DNA of 64,000 nucleotides, from positions 150,212 through 214,211 of the forward strand of contig NZ_ATYV01000002.1 in NCBI RefSeq assembly GCF_000427865.1, written 5' to 3'. Under the pieces are notes generated by a model, which was not told the DNA's origin, did no database searches, and saw only the letters and a program-made list of their open reading frames with translations. Shown here piece by piece: positions 26,325 through 34,453 of this stretch. Source of the stretch: Corynebacterium sputi DSM 45148 (lineage in GTDB: Bacteria > Actinomycetota > Actinomycetes > Mycobacteriales > Mycobacteriaceae). The stretch's first letter is position 1, and each line of letters starts with the position of its first letter. The position numbers and the translations under genes were made by a program.

Positions 26325-26974
26325 TGGCGGACAACGGCAACGGACACGGCGGCGCGAAGAACGGCAAGCTCGACCGCATCGTGTGGGTCGACTGTGAGAT
26401 GACCGGCCTAGACCCGGACACCCACGTTATCGTCGAGATCGCCGCGCTGGTCACTGATTCTGACCTCAACATCCTTGGTGAGGGCATTGACGTGGTGGTG
26501 CACGCCTCGGACGAGGAGCTGGCGAAGATGGATGACTTTGTCACCAACATGCATGCCTCCTCCGGGCTGACCGAAGAGATTCGAAATTCCACCGTGTCAC
26601 TCGCTGAGGCGGAGCAGCAGGTTCTCGATTACATCCGTCAGTGGGTCGACCAGCCTAGAACCGCTCCCCTGGCGGGCAACTCCATTGCCTCTGACCGTGG
26701 ATTCATCCGCACTGCGATGGTCGAGCTGGATGAGTTCCTTCACTACCGCATGATTGATGTTTCCTCGATCAAGGAGCTCACCCGCCGCTGGATGCCGGAG
26801 GTGTACTTCCGTCAGCCGGAGAAGGGCATGTCGCACCGCGCGCTAGTCGACATCAAGGAGTCGATCCGCGAGCTGGATTATTACCGCCGCGCCGCTTTTG
26901 TGCCGGAGCCTGGTCCCACCACTGATGAGGCAAATGAGGCCGCAGAGGAAGCGGTAGACCGCTTCCCGCTCTAA
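26324..26974 (+). CDS. orn: Oligoribonuclease
   Basis: A 216-residue DEDDh 3'-5' exonuclease that degrades short RNA oligonucleotides and linear dinucleotides such as pGpG. Exo [11 protein letters not shown] (about residues 18-27), Exo II around [10 protein letters not shown], and Exo III with [11 protein letters not shown] (His and Asp) are all present. The C-terminal extension is Glu/Ala-rich. Start GTG at 26324 overlaps the cmrA stop by one base. A longer in-frame ATG at 26153 lies inside cmrA and is not credible. Confidence 0.95.
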   Translation: MADNGNGHGGAKNGKLDRIVWVDCEMTGLDPDTHVIVEIAALVTDSDLNILGEGIDVVVHASDEELAKMDDFVTNMHASSGLTEEIRNSTVSLAEAEQQVLDYIRQWVDQPRTAPLAGNSIASDRGFIRTAMVELDEFLHYRMIDVSSIKELTRRWMPEVYFRQPEKGMSHRALVDIKESIRELDYYRRAAFVPEPGPTTDEANEAAEEAVDRFPL

Positions 26975-27005
26975 GGGAAAAAGATCTCGCTTCCCGACGT
27001 TTCCC
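26975..27005 (+). terminator. Hairpin after orn containing the dispersed motif
   Basis: Short arms GGGAAA (26975-26980) and TTTCCC (27000-27005) bracket a loop that contains GCTTCCCGACG (26989-26999), the reverse complement of the dispersed 11-mer. A pyrimidine tract follows. It may end cmrA-orn transcription. Confidence 0.45.
26989..26999 (-). repeat. Dispersed motif CGTCGGGAAGC (intergenic)
   Basis: Exact copy on the - strand, between orn and tRNA-His, with A before it (ACGTCGGGAAGC). Confidence 0.65.
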
Positions 27006-27095
27006 TCTCCAACCACCCCACAACCAGTGATTTTGTCGAAATACCAGCACTGGGTTAACATCATCTACGCTGCACGGCGAGAGCCGAGTGAGTGA

Positions 27096-27173
27096 TGGTG
27101 ACTGTAGTTCAGTTGGTAGAGCACCAGGTTGTGATCCTGGGTGTCGCGGGTTCGAGTCCCGTCAGTCACCCCA
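27096..27173 (+). tRNA. tRNA-His (GTG)
   Basis: Acceptor arms GTGACTG and CAGTCAC pair. The extra G at 27096 can pair with the C at 27170, the hallmark of tRNA-His. Anticodon loop TTGTGAT gives GTG. The T-loop is TTCGAGT. CCA (27171-27173) is encoded. Confidence 0.95.
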
Positions 27174-27180
27174 AATGTAC

Positions 27181-27237
27181 GAGGCCCGAACGCTGGTCTG
27201 GAGTAAATCTCCAACCGGGTTCGGGTCTCGATTTTTA
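27181..27237 (+). terminator. Terminator of tRNA-His
   Basis: Arms GAGGCCCGAAC (27181-27191) and GTTCGGGTCTC (27219-27229) pair with one wobble, followed by ATTTTTAT. Confidence 0.75.
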
Positions 27238-27610
27238 TGCCGCCCCCTCCCCGTCATCATCAGCGGCCACCACGCTGCAGATGAATTCGCCAACTGCGGA
27301 CTCCGTGGTGACCAGAGCAAGGTCCTCTGGATCTGGGATGAAGATCTCCTCGACGGACAGCCCGAGTACTGCTGAGATCCTCAATGCGATCTTGAACGAC
27401 GGTTCCAGGCGAACGCGATCATCCACACCAGCGCAGCAGCGACGGCGGGCACTGCAGCGGTTAACCTCGGCATACCTGCGAATGCTTCGGGCAATGCGTA
27501 GACCAATCCGGCCACGACGGTGAAGAGAACGGCAATCATTCCTGCCCTCGCTGCGTCTTGGCGTTCGATGCCCTCGGTGCCTGTGCGCAGCAGCGCTCGC
27601 GCCGAACATA
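27235..27610 (-). pseudogene. Decayed XRE regulator / small membrane protein cassette
   Basis: Two overlapping frames on the - strand each hold part of a gene. From about 27600 to 27387 one frame encodes a membrane-protein-like stretch (MIAVLFTVVAGLVYALPEAF and AAALVWMIAFAWNRR), lacking a start and cut off after AFAWNRRSRSH. Beginning at about 27415 the other frame encodes the end of an HTH regulator (LEPSFKIALRISAVLGLSVE, then EIFIPD). Such a membrane protein and XRE regulator are normally adjacent genes. A deletion appears to have fused the end of one to the middle of the other out of frame. Confidence 0.6.
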
Positions 27611-27703
27611 ATCAACTCACCGCATACAAATATCAATATCTTTCATCAGCATTCGTTGAATTGTAATTTACCAACGGATACCAATATGAAACTGCAGATC
27701 CAC

Positions 27704-27733
27704 ACCCCGTAAACACTTCTGAAAAAACGGGGT
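27704..27733. repeat. Inverted repeat upstream of the amide hydrolase
   Basis: Arms ACCCCGT (27704-27710) and ACGGGGT (27727-27733) with a 16-nt A-rich loop, within the AT-rich region before the hydrolase gene. It could be an operator, or a terminator of the decayed cassette. Confidence 0.4.
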
Positions 27734-27835
27734 TAAACTCGAGATAAAACGATTCCCCCCGCAAAGGCATTGCGCCGAAAGCCGATCTACAATTAAACTC
27801 GCCGGATTTTTTCGAGTGGAAGGTAGATCGCGCTT

Positions 27836-28936
27836 ATGTGCACACGAGTTGTTTGGCCAGACGCCGATGGGTCGGTCATCACCGGCCGCAACATGGATTT
27901 CCAGTTCGATCTGTTCACAAATCTGTGGAAGATGCCCCGTGGTGTCGAACGCACAGACGGTGTGTACAACAAACTCACATGGAAGGCGAAGTACGGCAGC
28001 ATCGTCGCCACTGCGTTTGACTTGATCGCCGCCGACGGAATGAATGAAAAGGGCCTTGGCGGCCACATTCTATGGCTCACCGAGGCCAATTACGGCGAGC
28101 ACCCTGAGGGCGACACACAGTTGGGCCAGGCTGTCTGGCTGCAGTACTACCTAGACAACTTCGCCACTGTTGAAGAAGCAGTCGAATGGACCCGCCAGTC
28201 CAACGTAAAGATCAGGCAGCTGTTCGACCCGACCGGGCACATCGTGCCGGTACTGCACCTTGCACTCAATGATTCGACCGGAGATTCGGCAATTATCGAG
28301 TACACCGATGGCGAACCGACGGTCTACCACGACCGTGCCTACCAGGTGATGACCAATTCACCGCCGTTCGACCAACAGCTCGAGCTGGTCAAGCAGTACT
28401 CGGGCCTCGGCGGAGACGCGACCCTTCCTGGTACCACCGATGCCAAAGATCGCTTCGCCCGCGCGTCCTTTTACGTCAGCCAGCAGGTCCAACCAAAGTC
28501 GCAAACAGAGGCAATTGCTGCGATGTACAGCATCATCCGGAACTGTGCTCAGCCGTACCGCAAGCCAGATGCCACTCACCCGGAACAGTCCAAGACCATT
28601 TGGCAGGTCGTTCTTGACCAGACGAAGATGCGCTACATCTTCGAATCCACGAACCGCCCGAACATCGTGTGGCTCGATTTTGCCTCGCTGGATTTCTCGG
28701 AGGACAGCGACATTCAGAAGCTGAACCTGCTGGGAGACCTTGCCATCGAGGGAGGCCTCGCCGGAGACGTCAGCGGTGAATTCAAGAACACCGATGGGCT
28801 CTCCACCTTCACGGTTGACGAAGGCATCAAGATTTTGGAGTTTGTCGCAAATCACCGTGAGGAGTTCGCTGAGATCGCAAAGAAGATCTCCGAGAGTGTT
28901 CCGTCCAAGCGGAACCAGCACGATACTTCGAAGTAA
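27836..28936 (+). CDS. Linear amide C-N hydrolase (choloylglycine hydrolase/penicillin acylase family)
   Basis: A 366-residue Ntn-hydrolase. After Met removal Cys2 becomes the N-terminal nucleophile. Arg18 and Asp21 (GRNMDF) occupy the same positions as in bile salt hydrolases, and the Asn of VMTNSPPF matches the family's oxyanion Asn. No signal peptide, so it should act in the cytosol. Substrates of relatives include bile salts, penicillin V and acyl-homoserine lactones; which applies here cannot be told. The ribosome binding site (GGAAGG) is rather far from the ATG. A strong terminator follows. It lies in an accessory-looking stretch. Confidence 0.85.
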   Translation: MCTRVVWPDADGSVITGRNMDFQFDLFTNLWKMPRGVERTDGVYNKLTWKAKYGSIVATAFDLIAADGMNEKGLGGHILWLTEANYGEHPEGDTQLGQAVWLQYYLDNFATVEEAVEWTRQSNVKIRQLFDPTGHIVPVLHLALNDSTGDSAIIEYTDGEPTVYHDRAYQVMTNSPPFDQQLELVKQYSGLGGDATLPGTTDAKDRFARASFYVSQQVQPKSQTEAIAAMYSIIRNCAQPYRKPDATHPEQSKTIWQVVLDQTKMRYIFESTNRPNIVWLDFASLDFSEDSDIQKLNLLGDLAIEGGLAGDVSGEFKNTDGLSTFTVDEGIKILEFVANHREEFAEIAKKISESVPSKRNQHDTSK

Positions 28937-28982
28937 TGCATTCGTGGCGACGCTGAGTTAGTGGCCGAAGCCACGGGTGGAC

Positions 28983-29016
28983 GCGCGGATGCTGAATCAA
29001 TCAGCATCCGCGCTTT
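28983..29016 (+). terminator. Terminator of the amide hydrolase gene
   Basis: Perfect 13-bp arms GCGCGGATGCTGA (28983-28995) and TCAGCATCCGCGC (29001-29013) with a 5-nt loop, then TTT. Confidence 0.85.
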
Positions 29017-29096
29017 GCACTTAAATAGACGTTTTCTGATGTACTCCGATAGTGCGGAGCCGACCGCCACCACTTGGACCCCATGAGGTTATTATC

Positions 29097-30440
29097 ATGA
29101 CAAATTCGTCAGAGAATACCGCCGGCCCTCCCCGCGGTGATGAGATGTTGGTCGTGGTCGCGAAACTCGGTGAGGCACTGGACCGATCGTCATATCCGGT
29201 GACAGTGATCAAGGAAATCCTCGAAGACATCACCGATGCGTACAAATACGATATTGAGGCGGAGATCTTCGCCAATTATCTCATCGCGCTAGACCGTGGG
29301 AACGGACGAGTCGAAGTCTCCTCAGCCGGCCCGTCCTACCGGTTCGATCAGGTGGACCGCACTGAAGCCCTCGTCCGTGAGTTGAGAGCTGGCGCTATCA
29401 AACTGGACGACGCTGCCACCACACTCGACAACATTGCGAACGCCCGCCCTCCCCTCACCATCCCGGTCCGGGTGATCGGCTATGTATTCATGGCGATGGG
29501 TTTCGCCATGTGTTTCCGGATGAGCCCCATGGCCACCGCCGCCGCCATGGTGATCGCGATTCCGGTCGCGCTGATCATGCTCTCAAAGATTGGCACTGGG
29601 AGGATCGGGCCGCTGATGCCCTTCCTCCTGACATTCCTCACTGCATTGGCGTTGGCATTCTGGGCCAAACACACAGGTACCGCAGACCCCGTGCGCCTTG
29701 CCGTGATTCCAGTGTTGACGCTGGTCCCCGGCGCTGCCATCAGCACCTCACTGATGGAATTGACTGAGGGCGATATGACTGCGGGAGCATCCAGGCTGAT
29801 CTATGCCCTGGTCGTTATGTTGTCGATGGCGTTCGGACTTGCCCTTGCCATCGAAATCGCCGGCGTTCCCGCCGAGAGCCTGGAGGATCTGACCAGCAAC
29901 CTTGCCCCGAGTTGGGTGATCTGGTTGTCCGGCCCCCTCTTCGGCCTGGGAGCGGCCTTGTATTTTTGTACACCTCGCAAAGTTTGGTTCTGGACAATCT
30001 TCGCTTGCTTCGGCACCTTGATGCTCAGCCAGCTTCTGGATAAGGGCGTGGCATCGCCATATGCCGGCGGTATTGCGATGGGCGTCAACGTGCTGTTCGC
30101 CTACTTCATCAATGTGAGAGTCCGGAGCCGACCGAGCATGCTCATGATGTACCTGCCGACGTTCTGGCTGATGGTTCCAGGCTCGATGGGTTTTGTGGCC
30201 TTCAGTGGTGTCATGACCGGGGCCCAGGATCTCAGCGATATGACCAGCAGCGCAGCCATGGCCCTGCTGAGTATGTCGATCTGCATGATGGTTGGACTAG
30301 CACTTGCTCCGTACTTGGCTCACCCGGTCAAAAGACTGGGCCTGGACACACGCAGTAAGAGCAAACGCCGCGAACCATCGACACCAGCACAAGGACGCTC
30401 GCGACGAATCCGTGACGAGACCCCGGAGCCGGGGAAATAG
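29097..30440 (+). CDS. thrE: Threonine/serine exporter family protein
   Basis: A 447-residue membrane protein with the ThrE layout. A soluble N-terminal DUF1212 domain (about residues 15-115) contains the amphipathic region. About ten helices follow in two sets; TLVPGAAISTSLMEL (about 203-217) and LPTFWLMVPGSMGF (about 350-363) mark the two homologous transport cores. The C-terminus is basic. C. glutamicum ThrE exports threonine and serine; specificity here is assumed from homology. I chose the ATG at 29097 with TGAGGTT upstream over the in-frame start at 29052. Confidence 0.85.
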   Translation: MTNSSENTAGPPRGDEMLVVVAKLGEALDRSSYPVTVIKEILEDITDAYKYDIEAEIFANYLIALDRGNGRVEVSSAGPSYRFDQVDRTEALVRELRAGAIKLDDAATTLDNIANARPPLTIPVRVIGYVFMAMGFAMCFRMSPMATAAAMVIAIPVALIMLSKIGTGRIGPLMPFLLTFLTALALAFWAKHTGTADPVRLAVIPVLTLVPGAAISTSLMELTEGDMTAGASRLIYALVVMLSMAFGLALAIEIAGVPAESLEDLTSNLAPSWVIWLSGPLFGLGAALYFCTPRKVWFWTIFACFGTLMLSQLLDKGVASPYAGGIAMGVNVLFAYFINVRVRSRPSMLMMYLPTFWLMVPGSMGFVAFSGVMTGAQDLSDMTSSAAMALLSMSICMMVGLALAPYLAHPVKRLGLDTRSKSKRREPSTPAQGRSRRIRDETPEPGK

Positions 30441-30474
30441 CGCTTGTTTCGCGTTCAGCTCCCCTCAGACCCAT

Positions 30475-30517
30475 GTGCAACTAGATGGTTGCACTTGCCT
30501 GTCGGGCGGGTCATACT
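30475..30517 (+). promoter_or_regulatory. Promoter with palindromic operator of the SRPBCC-ArsR operon
   Basis: A perfect palindrome GTGCAAC-N6-GTTGCAC spans 30475-30494. Its right half contains TTGCAC (30489-30494), a good -35 element. CATACT (30512-30517) lies 17 bp further on as a -10. A repressor bound here would block RNA polymerase. The ArsR-family gene two genes downstream is the obvious candidate. Confidence 0.65.
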
Positions 30518-30567
30518 TTAGTGACACGGTCGGCGAGATACCGGCCCTGGCACCGGGAGAGATCACC

Positions 30568-31038
30568 ATGTCCGATCAGACCGTCAAAGCCACCTCTGAG
30601 GCCGTCCCCGACGAGATCGTCCGGAGCATTCATATCAACGCCACTACCCAAAGGGTGTAGGACTCCGTCAGTGAGCCTGGATGGTTCACCAACAATGGCA
30701 CGTCTACCCCGCATGAGATCAGTGAGGTAAACGGCACCTTCCACATCGTCGATCCCAACTATGGATCGTTCTCCGTCGGCGTCGATGTCCTCGAGCCCCC
30801 GTTCCGGGCAGTATTACGTTGGCTCGGCGGTCTCGGAGGATCCCTAGAAGACTTCCCCAACAACACCGTCGAGTTCACCATCGAGCCAGACGGGGACGGG
30901 GTACTCCTCACGGTCAGAGAGAGCGGCTTCAGCCAAATCAGTGACGACGCCGCCACTCGACGAACCGAATATGAGAACAACACCGAAGGGTGGAAGGTCG
31001 AACTCGACCTGGCGCGTTCTCTGGCCGAGTCTTCATGA
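30568..31038 (+). pseudogene. SRPBCC/AHSA1-domain protein interrupted by a nonsense codon
   Basis: An ATG at 30568 opens a frame that stops at a TAG (30658-30660) after 30 codons. The same frame then continues, without a shift, to 31038 and encodes the rest of an AHSA1-type SRPBCC domain (EPGWFTNNG, GFSQISDD, NNTEGWKVELDLARSLAES). Relatives have Trp directly after the RV at this point, so TGG to TAG is the likely mutation. Full length would be 156 residues. The stop TGA overlaps the start of the ArsR gene (ATGA). SRPBCC-ArsR pairs of this kind are common self-regulated operons; the ligand is unknown. Confidence 0.75.
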
Positions 31039-31412
31039 AAGCGCAGCCTGGAGAGTCTGCGAATTCATCGTTTACCGACCAGATGCTCTCGAATGAGGCG
31101 GACGCGGTGTTTCCGGCCTCGGCCGATCGAACGAGGCGCCGGATACTCGTACGCCTCGCCAGTGCGCCTGACGATGCTGGTGCCATCGCTCGTGACTTAG
31201 AGCTGAGCAGACAGGCGGTAGCCAAACACCTGCGAATTCTTGAGCGTGCAGGCATCGTGTCCTTCACGACCAAATCAGGAAGGCACGTCCATTCCGTGGC
31301 ACCATCCAAGATTCGAGAGATTTCTGATCTTTTGGGGGCGGTCGCCCGTGGTTGGGATCGCCGGCTGGACGCCGTCAGAACCAGGGCAGAGGACACGAAG
31401 CAACTCCCCTGA
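31035..31412 (+). CDS. ArsR-family transcriptional regulator
   Basis: A 125-residue winged-helix protein. The DNA-recognition region is ARDLELSRQAVAKHLRILERAGIV (about residues 54-77), preceded by ADRTRRRILVRLAS. No Cys metal-binding pair is present, so it is not a classical metal sensor and resembles the ArsR regulators paired with AHSA1/SRPBCC proteins. Its ATG overlaps the SRPBCC stop (ATGA), giving translational coupling, which the upstream nonsense codon may weaken. It probably binds the palindrome at 30475. Confidence 0.85.
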   Translation: MKAQPGESANSSFTDQMLSNEADAVFPASADRTRRRILVRLASAPDDAGAIARDLELSRQAVAKHLRILERAGIVSFTTKSGRHVHSVAPSKIREISDLLGAVARGWDRRLDAVRTRAEDTKQLP

Positions 31413-31430
31413 CCCGACTTTGCATTTCGT

Positions 31431-32126
31431 TCAGCGGGTCGCGATCCAGATTTCGCGATGCTGCGGAGACCCGTGCATGTCGAAAGCCGCAGACCTTTGA
31501 CGCTGAACCGTGAAGCCTGCCTCTACGAGACGGTCGTGCCAATTCACTTCAGTCCCTGGGTGCCGATGCCCGTGAGAGTCGCCGTGGCGGTGGCTCGGAT
31601 GGTGAGCATCTGCGTGAGATTTGGCTGCGCCACCGGATTGCGCGCTCGCCGGCAACTCGACCAAGACGAGAACGCCTCCTGGCCGAAGTGCGGTGAATGC
31701 TTCGCGCAAAGCAGCACTCGGATCCGACACGTGATGCAGAGACAGCGCGGCCCACACCAAATCCGCGGGGCCAGGTATCAACAACGACCAAGAGTCAGAC
31801 AAGTTTGCTTCGTGAACAGAGAAGTCGTCCCTCAGGCCCGCCTCTCCAACAGTGTCTAGGCAGCGCTGCAGAAGTTCGGTGGATATGTCGATGCCATGCA
31901 CGTGCGCGTCGGTGAATTCCTCAGCCAGCGCTACTGAGCCGACTCCGGTTCCAGGTCCTAGATCTACGATGATTGTCGGCTCGTGGTCCAGCACCGAGCG
32001 CGCTTCGACAATCGCCAGGTCGGTGACCGAACCGCTGCAGCCGGCTTCGCCGTGGAGGTGATCAGCAAATCCCTTAGGCAGCGACTCCCACGGCTCGTGG
32101 GTTCCTTGCTGGTGTCCGTCGCTCAT
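31431..32126 (-). CDS. SAM-dependent methyltransferase with His-rich insert
   Basis: A 231-residue class I methyltransferase. Motif I is VDLGPGTGVGSVAL (about residues 54-67), motif II acid in HGIDIS, and LRPGGVLVLVELP (about 144-156) is the post-motif region. Between about residues 165 and 187 lies an insert with nine His (HADAHHPSHRHGDSHGHRHP), which could bind metal. The ATG at 32126 overlaps the stop of the flavin oxidoreductase (ATGA), so the two are coupled and probably share control by the divergent TetR. The substrate is unknown. Confidence 0.82.
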   Translation of the reverse strand: MSDGHQQGTHEPWESLPKGFADHLHGEAGCSGSVTDLAIVEARSVLDHEPTIIVDLGPGTGVGSVALAEEFTDAHVHGIDISTELLQRCLDTVGEAGLRDDFSVHEANLSDSWSLLIPGPADLVWAALSLHHVSDPSAALREAFTALRPGGVLVLVELPASAQSGGAAKSHADAHHPSHRHGDSHGHRHPGTEVNWHDRLVEAGFTVQRQRSAAFDMHGSPQHREIWIATR

Positions 32127-33394
32127 GACGCACGCGATTTCAGCCACGCCGAGTATCGCTTCGTCGCGACCTTGCTTGCCGACTGTTCCATGACAAGAGT
32201 CAATTCAGCGGAGATCCGAGGACGCGTGGGCTTTCCGTTGCCGAGTCGCTTCAACTGGTATCGAACCCTGGACATGGCAGCCGCAGAGGCAATCGCCTTG
32301 TCCTTGATCCGGACGGAGCCGACCTCAACGCTTGCGGAGCGGCCCGCCTCGGTAGCGCTACGCCATCTGTTCGGCAGGTCCGGCTCTACGGCCAACGCGG
32401 TCCCCATGCCCACTACATCGACTCCGCTGGAGAGAACCTCTTCTGCAACAGAGCGGCGCACAATACCGCCGGTGAGCATCAGCGGGACTGGACTTGAATC
32501 TGCCAGCTCCCGTGCCAACTCTAGGAAGTACGCTTCCCGGGCAGCCGTGCGGGAATCACCCTCCTGCGCGGCGGACTCGAGTGCATTGCCCGTCATAGCC
32601 GGGCTCTCGTAACTGCAACCAGAGAGCTCCACCAGGTCGACGTTCAGCTCTGCGAGCATGTTGATAACCGCACGGGCGTCATCCTCATCGAATCCGCCAC
32701 GCTGGAAGTCCGCCGAGTTGAGTTTGACGGCAACGGCAAAATCAGTGCTGACACGGTCCTTGACGGCGCGGACGACGTCGAGAAGCAATCGGGAGCGGTT
32801 CTCCAAAGAACCGCCCCACTGATCGGAGCGTCTATTCGACAATGGCGATAGGAACTGCGAAATGAGGTAGCCGTGGGCGGCGTGAATCTCCACCCCATCA
32901 GAACCTGCCTCCTCTGCACGGCCAGCAGTGGTCGCGAAACGCTCGACTGTCTCTGCGATCTGAGCAGCGGTCAGCTCTACCGGATCAGCCATCATTGCGC
33001 TTGCCTTGCCAGCATCGACCTTGATTGCAGATGGAGCCCAGGCGACGCCAGGCATGTTCTTGCTGACCTGACGGCCAGGATGGTTGATCTGCATCCAGGC
33101 CTTTGAGCCACCGCTTTTGGCAGATTCAGCCCACTTTCGGAAAGGGGCGATCGGAGAATGAGCGTCAAGCACTACGCCAGAAGGCCCGGTCATCGCCTCA
33201 GCATGGAACATCACATTTCCGGTGATCAGCAGGCCAGACCCGCCCTCACTCCAGGTGCGGTAGAGCCCGAAGAGCGCTACATCCGGGAGCTGGTCCTTTC
33301 CTGCCATGCCTTCTTCCATCGCCGCCTTCGCGATTCGGTTCGGCAAGGTAGCGCCGCCGGGCAGGGTGATCGGTTCGAAAAGTGGGTCCGGCAT
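32123..33394 (-). CDS. NADH:flavin oxidoreductase, old yellow enzyme family
   Basis: A 423-residue FMN-dependent TIM-barrel enzyme. It has NRIAKAAMEEGM near residue 19, QINHPGRQVS (about 103-112) and VEIHAAHGYLISQFLSP (about 170-186). The C-terminal extension of about 70 residues (IKDKAIASAAAMSRVRYQL) distinguishes it from the YqjM-type enzyme at 16942. The YqjM Cys is absent. The ATG at 33394 follows CTGGAG; the in-frame ATG at 33412 is an alternative. It is divergent from a TetR regulator across a 67-nt region that carries a palindrome. Confidence 0.88.
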   Translation of the reverse strand: MPDPLFEPITLPGGATLPNRIAKAAMEEGMAGKDQLPDVALFGLYRTWSEGGSGLLITGNVMFHAEAMTGPSGVVLDAHSPIAPFRKWAESAKSGGSKAWMQINHPGRQVSKNMPGVAWAPSAIKVDAGKASAMMADPVELTAAQIAETVERFATTAGRAEEAGSDGVEIHAAHGYLISQFLSPLSNRRSDQWGGSLENRSRLLLDVVRAVKDRVSTDFAVAVKLNSADFQRGGFDEDDARAVINMLAELNVDLVELSGCSYESPAMTGNALESAAQEGDSRTAAREAYFLELARELADSSPVPLMLTGGIVRRSVAEEVLSSGVDVVGMGTALAVEPDLPNRWRSATEAGRSASVEVGSVRIKDKAIASAAAMSRVRYQLKRLGNGKPTRPRISAELTLVMEQSASKVATKRYSAWLKSRAS

Positions 33395-33416
33395 CGTATT
33401 GCTCCAGTTCAAAGCA

Positions 33417-33435
33417 ATGTTTACACTGTCTACAT
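33417..33435. promoter_or_regulatory. Candidate TetR operator
   Basis: The 19-bp near-palindrome ATGTTTACACTGTCTACAT (outer ATGT/ACAT and inner ACA/TGT symmetric) lies between the divergent flavin oxidoreductase and TetR starts. This is the expected place for autoregulation. Confidence 0.55.
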
Positions 33436-33461
33436 CCGGACCATAATGAAGGAAGTATTCA

Positions 33462-34082
33462 GTGTCAACATCCAGTCGAGAGACCTACCACCACGGTGAT
33501 TTGCGCACGGCGCTCCTCGACGCGGCCACCGAACTTCTGGAGGAAGGCGGCACATTTTCCCTACGAGCTGTCGCCCGGCGCGCCGAGGTCTCTCAGACCG
33601 CCCCGTATCGACACTTCACGGGACGGGAGGCACTAGAGACCGCCATCGCAGTGCGTGGATTCGACGACCTCCGAGAGCGCTTTACCAATGCTCGTACTGG
33701 CACCGCGACAATCTCTTCACAGGATGCGATAGCCGACCTACTCACTTTCGCCAGCACATACATCCTCTTCGCACTGGAGCGCCCTGCCCTGTTTCGTCTG
33801 ATGTTCGGTTACCAGTGCGAGACCGTCGACGACGACCGGATTCGCGCCGCCCACGACCTGAAGGGGACATTGTCTGCGCCGCTGCACGGGGCGTTTCCAG
33901 ATTCCGATCACAATGCTCTCGCCACAGCGCTGTGGTCACTCACTCATGGGCTCGCATTCCTCCACCTGGATGGGAAGCTCACCGGCACCTCTCCGGAGGA
34001 GATTGCCGCTCAGGTCCACGAGACCTTCTCCGCCATCTTGTCGGCCGCCGGAGGCCTCAGCGCCCGCGGCACAAAACTGTGA
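33462..34082 (+). CDS. TetR-family regulator (YHHGDLR type)
   Basis: A 206-residue repressor. The N-terminal HTH is LEEGGTFSLRAVARRAEVSQ followed by TAPYRHF (about residues 26-52), opened by YHHGDLRTALL. The C-terminal ligand domain is of the WHG/TetR_C_33 sort (ALERPALFRLMFG; ALWSLTHGLAFLHLDG). The start is a GTG at 33462 with GAAGGAAG upstream. It probably controls the divergent oxidoreductase-methyltransferase pair. The ligand may be a substrate of the ene-reductase, which is inference. Confidence 0.85.
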   Translation: MSTSSRETYHHGDLRTALLDAATELLEEGGTFSLRAVARRAEVSQTAPYRHFTGREALETAIAVRGFDDLRERFTNARTGTATISSQDAIADLLTFASTYILFALERPALFRLMFGYQCETVDDDRIRAAHDLKGTLSAPLHGAFPDSDHNALATALWSLTHGLAFLHLDGKLTGTSPEEIAAQVHETFSAILSAAGGLSARGTKL

Positions 34083-34453
34083 CACGGCGAACGGACCGAC
34101 CTTCCCGAAGCCGGTTTAGAGCATCGTCCCTGCGCATGTGAGGTTCACCACCGTTTCGAATGGGTTAACACTGCCTACCTGCGCCGCTTCAGCGTCGGCC
34201 CTGACCGCCGACTGAGCCTTCGACAAAAGCGGAACTTTAGATGCCGTTCATTCGACTATCTAGTTATTAAACAGCCCTTCGCCTACCTACCCTGATCGAT
34301 CCGCACCGCCGCACCCCGGAACCCGCGGACCGAGAACGGCACCGGAACCACATTGCGTGGATCCCGGTCCCGCCAGTCCCCACAGCCTCCTCTCTTCGTC
34401 ATAGTTCGGGCCGAGCGCTCTGCTAGATCGCCGCGTCCCGGGAAAGGCGTTTC
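34083..34453 (+). promoter_or_regulatory. Leader region of the cyd operon
   Basis: About 370 nt without a gene between the tetR stop and cydA. It must hold the cyd promoter and a long leader, ending in the ribosome binding site GGGAAAGG. I see no confident operator. Confidence 0.5.
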
